This document shows positions 24,682 through 31,962 of a DNA stretch of 43,414 bases, one piece after another. The DNA is taken from contig CAZVTR010000018.1 of assembly GCA_964630305.1 (NCBI GenBank), forward strand, positions 1-43,414, written 5' to 3'. The translations under genes were made by a program, and so were the position numbers. The notes below the pieces were generated by a model. The model was not told the origin of the DNA. It saw only the letters and a list, made by a program, of their open reading frames with translations, and searched no databases. Source of the stretch: JAKPPT01 sp964630305. GTDB lineage: Bacteria > Spirochaetota > Spirochaetia > Treponematales > UBA12059. How positions within the stretch are numbered: the first letter of the stretch is position 1; each line of letters opens with the position of its first letter.

Positions 24682-26040
24682 TTACTTTCGTTTATATTGT
24701 TTTATCTGTTCATGGATGTAAGTTCGTAATTCTGAGCGGTGTACTCGTTTCTGCTCCATAGTATCGCGGTCTCGTACGGTAACTGTTCCGTCTTCTTTTG
24801 AATCATAATCTATAGTAATACAGTATGGTGTTCCTGCTTCATCCTGTCTGCGATAGCGTCTTCCAATTGCACCAGCCTGATCATAATCGGTTACAAAATC
24901 TTCTTTGAGCTCATTGCGTATATCGAGGGCGAGTTCCGCAAGACCGTCTTTTTTCATGAGCGGAAGAACTGCAACGGTCACCGGTGCCAATAACGGATGG
25001 AAATGGAGTACTGTTCGCCAATCATCTTCATTGCCATTATCTGCAATTTTTTCTTCCTCATATGCGTCACAGAGAACCATCAGGAGCTGACGGGTCAATC
25101 CCGCACTGGTTTCGATAATATAGGGTATATAACGTTCGTTGCCGTTATCCTGATCAATATACTGCATATCCTTTCCAGAGAATTCCTGATGGCGCGATAA
25201 GTCATAGTTAGAACGGTTATGAACGCCTTCAAGCTCTTTCCAGCCCATGGGAAACTCATATTCGATGTCATAGGCATCTTTTGCATAATGAGCCAGCTCA
25301 TCTTTACCATGCTGATGCCATCTCAATTTTTCCATGCGTATGCCGAGTTTTTTATAATAATTCCAGCGCTCAGTTTTCCAGTACTCAAAGGCTTTTTCAT
25401 CTTCGCCGGGTTTAACAAAGTACTGCATTTCCATTTGTTCAAACTCACAGGTTCTAAAAATAAAGTTCTTTGTTACAATTTCATTACGGAAAGCCTTTCC
25501 AACCTGCGCAATTCCAAAAGGAATTTTCATCCGGTTTGATTGAATTATATTTTTATAATTGACATAGATTCCCTGTGCTGTTTCGGGCCTGAGATAGATG
25601 AGCCCGGAATCATTTTCAACTGGACCTATATGAGTCTTAAACATTAAATTAAACTTTCGCGTATCAGTAAGCTCTCCGCCGCATTCAGGGCATTCATGCT
25701 TTTGTAGTTTTTCCTGATCTATCTGATCCGCACGGAAACGAGCCTTGCATTTCTTGCAATCAACAAGCGGATCAGTAAAGTTCTCAACATGGCCCGATGC
25801 TTCCCATACACGCGGATGCATGAGAATTGCGGCATCAAGTCCCACAATATTGTCATGCAGCTGTGTCATCTCTTTCCACCAAAACCGCTGAATCCTGTTC
25901 TTTAATTCTATACCGTACGGGCCGTAATCCCATGCTCCGGACAAACCGCCATATATTTCTGAAGACTGGAATACAAAACCTTTTCGCTTAGCCAGAGAGG
26001 TAATTTTTTCCATAGTTACTGAGCGATCATTATTTTCCAC
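24682..26040 (-). CDS. glyS: Glycyl-tRNA synthetase, alpha2 type with zinc-binding insert
   Basis: A GTG start at 26040 with GAGGAG 7 bases upstream gives 452 residues. The frame is open to 26091, but that part is unlike the family. Class II motifs are seen: KRKGFVFQSSEIYGGLSGAWDYGP at the N-terminus, a zinc module with CKKC and CPEC (about residues 95-125), LMFKTHIGP, RPETAQGIYVNYKN, AFRNEI, and GLTRQLLMVL then the anticodon-binding domain LAPVTVAVLPLM. It charges tRNA-Gly; a tRNA-Gly(GCC) gene is at 37760-37831. It is transcribed from a promoter at 26070-26098 and followed at once by dtd. Confidence 0.96.
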   Translation of the reverse strand: MENNDRSVTMEKITSLAKRKGFVFQSSEIYGGLSGAWDYGPYGIELKNRIQRFWWKEMTQLHDNIVGLDAAILMHPRVWEASGHVENFTDPLVDCKKCKARFRADQIDQEKLQKHECPECGGELTDTRKFNLMFKTHIGPVENDSGLIYLRPETAQGIYVNYKNIIQSNRMKIPFGIAQVGKAFRNEIVTKNFIFRTCEFEQMEMQYFVKPGEDEKAFEYWKTERWNYYKKLGIRMEKLRWHQHGKDELAHYAKDAYDIEYEFPMGWKELEGVHNRSNYDLSRHQEFSGKDMQYIDQDNGNERYIPYIIETSAGLTRQLLMVLCDAYEEEKIADNGNEDDWRTVLHFHPLLAPVTVAVLPLMKKDGLAELALDIRNELKEDFVTDYDQAGAIGRRYRRQDEAGTPYCITIDYDSKEDGTVTVRDRDTMEQKRVHRSELRTYIHEQIKQYKRK

Positions 26041-26069
26041 GCTGGTTCTCCTCAAACAATATTTGTTGC

Positions 26070-26098
26070 AGTATATAAAATAATACAGCACTATACAA
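26070..26098 (-). promoter_or_regulatory. Promoter of glyS-dtd
   Basis: On the minus strand, TTGTAT (26098-26093), a 17-base spacer and TATACT (26075-26070), about 30 bases before the GTG start. Confidence 0.65.
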
Positions 26099-26129
26099 GA
26101 ACCTGATAATAAAGGTACAATTTTATGTA

Positions 26130-26786
26130 ATGGATATTGAAACTAGAAAAGTACTCTCCTCAGGTTTGGCTGCATTAAACATTGCTGCATCAGCGGAATA
26201 CATAGATAACTTGATAGCTTACTGTGAACTCATTGAAGCAGGGAACCAGTATCACAGTTTTGTCTCTGCAAGCGGCAATGAGCTTGTTACTAAACATATT
26301 CTGGATTCCTTAGCACCGGTATCAATTTTTTCAAAACTTATTGCTGATAACAAGTATACCACCATTGCCGATTTTGGAACCGGTGCGGGATTGCCGGGCA
26401 TACCGCTCGCATTAACCTTTCCCACTGTTCATTTTACCCTCATTGACAGAATGACAAAACGAATACAGTTTCTTGAATCGGTTATAGCAAAACTCAATAT
26501 AAATAATGTAACTGTGTTAGAAACTCAGGCAGAACACTGTAAACTGCAATTTGATATATTAACGTTCAGAGCTTTCCGCCCCTTTGAATATAAGCTGTTC
26601 AAAAAGCTGTTTAAGCTGTGTACTCCCTATAGCATTATAGCAGCATATAAAGGGAAGCAAGATCGCGTACAGTCTGAAATTCTCGCAATTGCTAATTTAA
26701 TAGAATCATACACGGTGGCACCGCTCACAGTTCCAAACCTGAACGAAGAACGGTGCCTTGTAATTATCAAACCCAAAATGCACTAA
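26130..26786 (+). CDS. rsmG: 16S rRNA (guanine527-N7)-methyltransferase RsmG
   Basis: 218 residues. The SAM-binding signature is ADFGTGAGLPGIPLAL. It is preceded by LVTKHILDSLAP, a conserved RsmG helix, and followed by TLIDRMTKRIQFLESV and LTFRAF, the equivalent of the typical SRAF motif. RsmG methylates G527 of 16S rRNA; loss of it gives low-level streptomycin resistance in several bacteria. The usual partners gidA/mnmG are not here. It is divergent from glyS. Its stop interlocks with the PilZ gene stop (bases 26783-26786), so the two are convergent with no room for a terminator. Confidence 0.93.
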   Translation: MDIETRKVLSSGLAALNIAASAEYIDNLIAYCELIEAGNQYHSFVSASGNELVTKHILDSLAPVSIFSKLIADNKYTTIADFGTGAGLPGIPLALTFPTVHFTLIDRMTKRIQFLESVIAKLNINNVTVLETQAEHCKLQFDILTFRAFRPFEYKLFKKLFKLCTPYSIIAAYKGKQDRVQSEILAIANLIESYTVAPLTVPNLNEERCLVIIKPKMH

Positions 26787-27127
26787 TCAAAGTGCTTATA
26801 GTTTTCTAAGAGTTTACCAAATAAGAGCTTTGCTGTATCATTGGCAAATGACTGGAGTTCAAACCCTGCCTCATAATGGCTCGTATCAATTGTCTTAATC
26901 CACTTTAAGAGCGCAGAACAGCTAAAACGAGGTAAATCCAGTTCAGGCGCATATACTTCAAGGTTGTATAAGGAATCTTGCTGAATCGTCAGGGTATTAG
27001 CAGTAAGCAATGTTTTCATGCCAGTGTAGGAGACATTGGTTATATATCCGAAAACTTCTGCATCAATAATCCTGACATGTGCAAATGAAACAAATCGCTC
27101 TGATCGGCGTTTATCGCTGGTATTCAT
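26783..27127 (-). CDS. PilZ-domain protein, probable c-di-GMP binder
   Basis: 114 residues, a single PilZ domain. The RxxxR motif is at the N-terminus (KRRSERFVSF). The second c-di-GMP motif appears as NVSYTGMK, the Asn form of D/NxSxxG. Strands such as FGYITNVS, YNLEVYAPELD and HYEAGFELQSF complete the barrel. Such proteins change activity or partners on binding c-di-GMP. The gene follows an anti-sigma-type ATPase gene by 32 bases, so a shared regulatory function is likely. Targets are unknown. Confidence 0.88.
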   Translation of the reverse strand: MNTSDKRRSERFVSFAHVRIIDAEVFGYITNVSYTGMKTLLTANTLTIQQDSLYNLEVYAPELDLPRFSCSALLKWIKTIDTSHYEAGFELQSFANDTAKLLFGKLLENYKHFD

Positions 27128-27159
27128 TTTGATGTCTCCTTAGCTAGTATTTTTATTTT

Positions 27160-27675
27160 CTATTGCAAACTCAGTGTCCCCGATATGTGTGTGCCTATTA
27201 CAGCTTGTGACCAATTTTTAACCACACCCTGCTGGGTCACAAACTGAATATGGAGCTCAGGAAAAGTACGTTTTGCAGACAGTAATCCTACTCCAAACCT
27301 GGAATAGTTGTGGTCTTCTCGATATTTCTGGAATTTTTCAGAATTGACATCGATAGAATCAGGATCAAAACTGATATCGTAGGGTAGTATTTCGGGGTTA
27401 AAACCTCCGCCCCTATCCTCGACATTGACAACGAGCTTGTCACCTTCTATCGAAAAGACCACCTTTATTGTTTCCTGCACCTCTTTTTCTAAATGAGAAC
27501 GTACTGAGTTTGAAACAAGTTCCAATACAGCATACTGGACTAATTCTGCTTTACAGCAGCCTGTTATACCAATACGAGTTATTGATTGCACAATTTTGGG
27601 GAATGGCACCTTTGGATTTATTGTAAGTTCTATGCATCTTGCTTTTTTGTTGCCATACTCCAAATAATAGCTCAT
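27160..27675 (-). CDS. Anti-sigma-factor-type GHKL ATPase (RsbW/SpoIIAB-like kinase domain)
   Basis: 171 residues, a stand-alone ATPase fold without sensor or histidine domains. The N-box is LELVSNSVRSHL (about 52-63), the G1 box VEDRGGGFNP (about 91-100) and the G2 box RFGVGLLSAK (about 126-135). Proteins of this type bind ATP and phosphorylate anti-anti-sigma (STAS) partners or hold a sigma factor. No STAS or sigma gene is adjacent. Instead a PilZ gene follows, and glnS precedes it by 12 bases. A SpoIIE-type phosphatase at 39634 could belong to the same pathway, which is speculative. Confidence 0.85.
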   Translation of the reverse strand: MSYYLEYGNKKARCIELTINPKVPFPKIVQSITRIGITGCCKAELVQYAVLELVSNSVRSHLEKEVQETIKVVFSIEGDKLVVNVEDRGGGFNPEILPYDISFDPDSIDVNSEKFQKYREDHNYSRFGVGLLSAKRTFPELHIQFVTQQGVVKNWSQAVIGTHISGTLSLQ

Positions 27676-27687
27676 AGCAGCATCCGC

Positions 27688-29166
27688 TTATTTTGTTAAT
27701 TTTTTTTCAAGCTTTGCCCAGGTATCTTTTAGCGTAATTGTTCTGTTAAACACTTTTTTTGTCTGAGTGCTGTCCGGATCACAGACAAAATATCCAAGCC
27801 GCTCAAATTGATACTTTTGTTCAGGCCTGGATTCTGCGAGTAAAGGCTCTGCCCATGCATTCGGAACCACCTGCAATGATTGAGGATTTACCGTTGTAAT
27901 CCAGTCAACATCAGGCGCAACGTCGCGGGGGCGTTCCGATTCAAATAAATGATCATATAGTCTCACTTCGATTGGCACAGCATGTGCACAGCTTACCCAG
28001 TGAATGGTGCTTTTTACCTTGCTGTTGTCCGGCGCGTTGCCGCCCTTAGTTGCAGGATCGTATGTGCAGTGCACAGCAATAACTTCACCTGTATTACTGT
28101 CTTTTTCACAGGATACACACTGTACAATATAACCATATCGGAGCCGAACCTGGTTGCCGGGATAGAGCCGGTAATATTTAGGGAGCGGATTTTCCATAAA
28201 ATCGTCTTGTTCGATATAGAGCTCACCGGTAAATGGTATTTTCCGTGTTCCCATATTCGGATCTTCTGGATTATTCACTGCATCTACATATTCAATATGT
28301 CCTTGCGGCCAGTTATCTATTATTAACTTTAATGGCTTTAATACTGCCATGACCCGCTGTACTTTTTTATTGAGATCTTCACGGAGGCAGTGCTCTAAGA
28401 GCTGTATATCTACAAGGCTGTTTGTTTTTGCAATTCCAATTCGTGAAAGAAAATCGCGTATAGCTTCCGGGGTATAGCCGCGTCTCCTTAAACCGCTCAA
28501 AGTAGGCATTCTCGGATCATCCCAGCCAGCGACAACACCTTCTTGTACAAGGCGCAGCAGCCAGCGTTTGCTCAGTTCAGTATGACTTAGATTGAGCCGA
28601 GCAAATTCAATTTGCCTGCTCGGGAAAACTTCACATTCTCGTATGAACCATTCATAGAGCGGTCGGTGAATTTCATATTCCAATGAACAGAGCGAATGTG
28701 TGATGCCCTCTTTTGCGTCCGAAAGCGGATGCTGAAAATCATACATCGGATAGATGCACCAGGTATTTCCAGTCCGATAGTGCGGCACTCTGCGNNNNNN
28801 NNNNNNNNNNNNNNNNNNNNNNNNNNNNNNNNNNNNNNNNNNNNNNNNNNNNNNNNNNNNNNNNNNNNNNNNNNNNNNNNNNNNNNNNNNNNNNATATCG
28901 CGTTTGATGGCTTCCACATAACTCATATCTTCTTTTTCCGGATTTGTATCATCAAACCGGAGATTGCACTTTCCGCCAAACTCTTTAGCAATTTCAAAAT
29001 CAATAGAAAGGGCTTTGGCATGTCCTATATGGAGCCATCCATTAGGCTCTGGCGGAAACCTGGTATGAACTTCTTTATACCGTCCTGTCGCAAGATCTTC
29101 TTTAATAGCGTCTCGTATAAAATCACCTGTCTCACCAGCTGTTTGTGTTATATTTTCATTACTCAT
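27688..29166 (-). CDS. glnS: Glutaminyl-tRNA synthetase (interrupted by an assembly gap)
   Basis: Class I synthetase with TRFPPEPNGWLHIGHAKAL (HIGH motif), CNLRFDDTNPEKED, YRTGNTWCIYPMYDFQHPLS, and ELSKRWLLRLVQEG as the KMSKS equivalent. WDDPRMPTLSGLRRRGYT and a C-terminal anticodon domain ending FNRTITLKDTWAKLEKK follow. It charges tRNA-Gln directly, so this organism need not rely only on the GatCAB route. The 100-N gap falls between the Asp of IKRD and RRVPHYRTG. By comparison with E. coli GlnS about 109 residues belong there, not 33, so the true gene is longer than drawn. It lies 8 bases after msrC in the gltX operon. Confidence 0.95.
   Translation of the reverse strand: MSNENITQTAGETGDFIRDAIKEDLATGRYKEVHTRFPPEPNGWLHIGHAKALSIDFEIAKEFGGKCNLRFDDTNPEKEDMSYVEAIKRDXXXXXXXXXXXXXXXXXXXXXXXXXXXXXXXXXXRRVPHYRTGNTWCIYPMYDFQHPLSDAKEGITHSLCSLEYEIHRPLYEWFIRECEVFPSRQIEFARLNLSHTELSKRWLLRLVQEGVVAGWDDPRMPTLSGLRRRGYTPEAIRDFLSRIGIAKTNSLVDIQLLEHCLREDLNKKVQRVMAVLKPLKLIIDNWPQGHIEYVDAVNNPEDPNMGTRKIPFTGELYIEQDDFMENPLPKYYRLYPGNQVRLRYGYIVQCVSCEKDSNTGEVIAVHCTYDPATKGGNAPDNSKVKSTIHWVSCAHAVPIEVRLYDHLFESERPRDVAPDVDWITTVNPQSLQVVPNAWAEPLLAESRPEQKYQFERLGYFVCDPDSTQTKKVFNRTITLKDTWAKLEKKLTK
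28795..28894. other. Assembly gap (100 N) inside glnS
   Basis: Exactly 100 N. Family comparison suggests that the missing sequence is roughly 330 bases, so the gap length is a placeholder. Confidence 0.95.
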
Positions 29167-29174
29167 ATAAACTC

Positions 29175-29642
29175 CTATACAAATGGATGCAGCAAGGATA
29201 ATATTTTTTCTAATGGCTTTATATCATCCTCATCAAACATCGCAGGTTTAGTAGAATCGATATCAAGTACTGCCACTACTGTCCCATTTTTAAGTATTGG
29301 AACCACAATTTCACTCATTGAGCGGCTGTCACATGCGATATGTCCGGGAAAAGCATGTACATCAGGCACCACAACTGCTTGTTTTGCTTCTACCGATGCA
29401 AGGCACACCCCTCTGTCATGGAGAATCTGGCATGCTACCGGCCCCTGATATGGTCCGACATGGAGTTCCTTTGGCCCGGCAACGAAATAAAAACCCGTCC
29501 AGGAATGGTGCGTCAGCTTTGCATGCATTACTGCAGCAATAGTTGACATTGCTGCTAACAAATTTGGAGACTTATTTTTTATTAATCCTTCAAGTTGCGC
29601 ATAAATTCTTTCATACGCGGAAGCTCTGCGTTCTTCTACCAT
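29175..29642 (-). CDS. msrC: Free methionine-(R)-sulfoxide reductase (GAF domain, fRMsr)
   Basis: ATG 29642, 8 bases after GAGG, gives 155 residues; the frame is open to 29651. It is a GAF-fold enzyme that reduces free methionine-R-sulfoxide using Cys residues. Signature blocks are HHSWTGFYFV, LHVGPYQGPVACQIL, RGVC, DVHAFPGHIACDSRSMSEIVVPI and VLDIDSTKP. The three conserved Cys (in VACQ, GVC and IACD) are all present. After GVC the usual Gly is replaced by Leu. It sits between gltX and glnS in a compact operon, which may link oxidative-stress repair with charging by simple cotranscription. Confidence 0.92.
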   Translation of the reverse strand: MVEERRASAYERIYAQLEGLIKNKSPNLLAAMSTIAAVMHAKLTHHSWTGFYFVAGPKELHVGPYQGPVACQILHDRGVCLASVEAKQAVVVPDVHAFPGHIACDSRSMSEIVVPILKNGTVVAVLDIDSTKPAMFDEDDIKPLEKILSLLHPFV

Positions 29643-29657
29643 ACTCTGCACCTCATT

Positions 29658-31118
29658 TTATTGCTGGAGCACACGAACTGCTGCATCAATGCGCATGCAT
29701 GCTTTTTCTATGCCTATAAGTGCTATGCTTTCAAACAGCGGCGGACTTACCTTAGTGCCTGTTACTGCCATACGGAGCGGCATGAGCATATCACCAAGTT
29801 TATAGCCGAGTGCTTCTGCTTTAGCGCGGAATGCCTGTTCAATAACTGCATGATCACTCACACCATGCTCTAACAGTAAACCTTTTGCTTCAAGCAATAC
29901 TTGAGCTGTTGTATTTTTATCGAGCTTTTTAGGAATGAGTTCCTCTTGCGGAGGCACATCAAAATCTTTGAACACAAAACTGAGCATGAGCGGCGCGTCA
30001 GAAAGATACTTAAGCCGTTCTTTAATAAGCGGCACAGCTTTGCGCATAAACTCGATACCATGACTGTCATCCTTGAGGAGCCCTGCATCACACATAAATG
30101 GGAGCAGCAAGCGTGCAAGCTCATCATCGGATTTCATCCTAATATACTGGCCGTTAAACCATTCGAGCTTGACATAGTCAAAAACTGCCGGTGCTTTATT
30201 GAGATGCTTAATTGAAAAATTTTCTATTAGTTCATTAAGCGTATAAATATCCTGGCCATCTTTGTATGAACAGCCAAGGAGCGCAACATAATTGACGAGC
30301 GCTTCAGGAAGGTATCCTTTTTTCTTAAACTCATTGACTGCTGTTGCGCCATGCCGCTTGCTTAATTTGTGTCCATCCTGACCCAGTACCATAGGCAAAT
30401 GACAGAGTTTTGGCACCTCCCATCCAAATGCTTTATACATGATGATATGGAGCGGCGTCGAAGAAATCCATTCTTGAGCACGCATGATATGGGTAATCTG
30501 CATGCTGTGATCATCAATCACGTTGGCAAGATGATAGGTGGGAAATCCGTCGCTTTTTAAGAGTACGGGATCCGGATTGATATCGACATTTTTCCATTCA
30601 ATGGTGCCTAATAAAAGATCTTCAAAAACAGTGGTTCCTTCTAGCGGTATTTTAAGCCTAATTACATAGGGCTCCCCGGCATCAACTCTGCGCTGGGCTT
30701 GTTCAGGATCGAGATTCCTGCAGGTTCGAGGATAGCCAAACCCGCCTTGGTTTTCTGCGTCTTCACCGTCATCGCCTTGCGCACGCTTATCTTTACAAAA
30801 ACAGTAGTATGCTGCTCCTTTTTTCACAAGCTCATGCGCGTAGTGCTGATACATTGAAAGCCGTTCTGATTGTACATAAGGACCAGCAGGTCCTCCTACA
30901 TCCGGTCCTTCATCCCAGTAAAAACCTAACCAGGCAAATGTATCATACAAGTTTTGAACATATTCTTCCCTAAATCGTGTTCTATCAGTATCTTCAAGCC
31001 GTACAATGAAGGTACCTTTTTGTGATTTTGCAAAAAGATAATTAAACAGAGCGGTTCTTACGCTTCCTATGTGCTGTAAACCAGTAGGTGATGGGGCATA
31101 TCGTACCCGAACACTCAT
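29658..31118 (-). CDS. gltX: Glutamyl-tRNA synthetase
   Basis: 486 residues. The HIGH-type motif is APSPTGLQHIGSVRTALFNY and the KMSKS-type is HKLSKRHGAT. FIVRLEDTDRTR, DGFPTYHLANVIDDH and the C-terminal helical anticodon-binding domain are also present. It charges tRNA-Glu. A canonical promoter lies 26 bases upstream, and GAGGAGG precedes the ATG. It is first in the operon gltX-msrC-glnS-ATPase-PilZ, where gaps are only 8-32 bases. Confidence 0.97.
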   Translation of the reverse strand: MSVRVRYAPSPTGLQHIGSVRTALFNYLFAKSQKGTFIVRLEDTDRTRFREEYVQNLYDTFAWLGFYWDEGPDVGGPAGPYVQSERLSMYQHYAHELVKKGAAYYCFCKDKRAQGDDGEDAENQGGFGYPRTCRNLDPEQAQRRVDAGEPYVIRLKIPLEGTTVFEDLLLGTIEWKNVDINPDPVLLKSDGFPTYHLANVIDDHSMQITHIMRAQEWISSTPLHIIMYKAFGWEVPKLCHLPMVLGQDGHKLSKRHGATAVNEFKKKGYLPEALVNYVALLGCSYKDGQDIYTLNELIENFSIKHLNKAPAVFDYVKLEWFNGQYIRMKSDDELARLLLPFMCDAGLLKDDSHGIEFMRKAVPLIKERLKYLSDAPLMLSFVFKDFDVPPQEELIPKKLDKNTTAQVLLEAKGLLLEHGVSDHAVIEQAFRAKAEALGYKLGDMLMPLRMAVTGTKVSPPLFESIALIGIEKACMRIDAAVRVLQQ

Positions 31119-31143
31119 AAATCCTCCTCAGTATATGATGAGC

Positions 31144-31172
31144 AGTATAATCGGTCAGGTCTTTAATTTCAA
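31144..31172 (-). promoter_or_regulatory. Sigma-70-type promoter of the gltX operon
   Basis: On the minus strand, TTGAAA (31172-31167), a 17-base spacer and TATACT (31149-31144). This is the best promoter match I found in the window. Confidence 0.75.
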
Positions 31173-31245
31173 GGCTTAACAATGCCGAGCTGTTGCTCTA
31201 GTGTTATTCCATATTTATATAACTAATACAGTTAATAGACTTCTT

Positions 31246-31620
31246 TTAGTTTTTCAGCGCTGTCAAATCCGGGCGAAGCATTTCAGCACCTTCACAGTAT
31301 ACATGAACTGGTTTTTTGATTGAGCCATGATACCAGAGCATAACCCGAATACAGAGAGGCGGAGCACTAGTAAACTGTGCTTCCTGAACACAAAACAACG
31401 GTACCGTATAACCTGCTTCGCGGGCTGCTGTAGCAGGATTTTTTGAAGTTATATCGCTGGTAACCGAAAAAATCATTGCAAGAATTCTTTTATTTTTTAA
31501 TGAGTTACTCTCTGTTAGGCGGTTTAGTAATAATTGTGTAACACGATCAATTTCTTCCTGACTATCATGTTTAACAAATGCTGCGCCTCGAAGAACTGTT
31601 ATAGCTTTAGAACCAAACAT
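31246..31620 (-). CDS. aroH: Monofunctional chorismate mutase, AroH type
   Basis: 124 residues. The AroH family converts chorismate to prephenate for Phe and Tyr synthesis as a trimer. The pattern matches B. subtilis AroH: VLRGAAFV (active-site Arg near the start), IFSVTSDITSKNPATAAREAG, VPLFCVQEA (Cys and Glu), PLCIRVML (Arg) and HVYCEGAEMLRPDL (Tyr). All known catalytic residues therefore appear. It shares one base with the upstream membrane protein gene (TAATG) and is last in the tig-clpP-clpX-lon series, an unexpected place for an aromatic amino acid gene. Confidence 0.9.
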   Translation of the reverse strand: MFGSKAITVLRGAAFVKHDSQEEIDRVTQLLLNRLTESNSLKNKRILAMIFSVTSDITSKNPATAAREAGYTVPLFCVQEAQFTSAPPLCIRVMLWYHGSIKKPVHVYCEGAEMLRPDLTALKN

Positions 31621-31955
31621 TAGAAATTAAACCCCTTTAGCAGTTTTAGTGTAAAAAAACTTAAGAAAAATATTACCATATAGAGCATACTTTCAAAAAA
31701 AACAGTAATAAGCATCGATAATTTTCGTTTTTCTTTCATAAATGCGGTAGTTCCTGATACTCCGGTAAACACAAATCCTAATGCCGAAGCTATTCCAGCA
31801 TTGATGATAACAATTTGCATCATCGACTGACTTAATTTTGCAATGATAAACACAAGAGCGGTTTGAACAGAAAATAAAATATACCAGCGAATAATTACTC
31901 TTGCAGAATGCATAACTGTTAATATTTTATTATTATATATCGGCTTAGTATTCAT
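31620..31955 (-). CDS. Small integral membrane protein, unknown function
   Basis: 111 residues with about three hydrophobic segments (ARVIIRWYILFSVQTALVFIIA, IVIINAGIASALGFVFTGVSG, LITVFFESMLYMVIFFLSFFTL). It begins 7 bases after the lon stop. A later Met (MHSARVII) is an alternative start. No family is recognised. Its place between lon and aroH suggests cotranscription only. Confidence 0.7.
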   Translation of the reverse strand: MNTKPIYNNKILTVMHSARVIIRWYILFSVQTALVFIIAKLSQSMMQIVIINAGIASALGFVFTGVSGTTAFMKEKRKLSMLITVFFESMLYMVIFFLSFFTLKLLKGFNF

Positions 31956-31962
31956 AAATTGT

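Noticed and set aside
28696..29448. 250-codon plus-strand frame across the 28795 gap
   Set aside because: Antisense to glnS and msrC, and partly made of N; not a gene.
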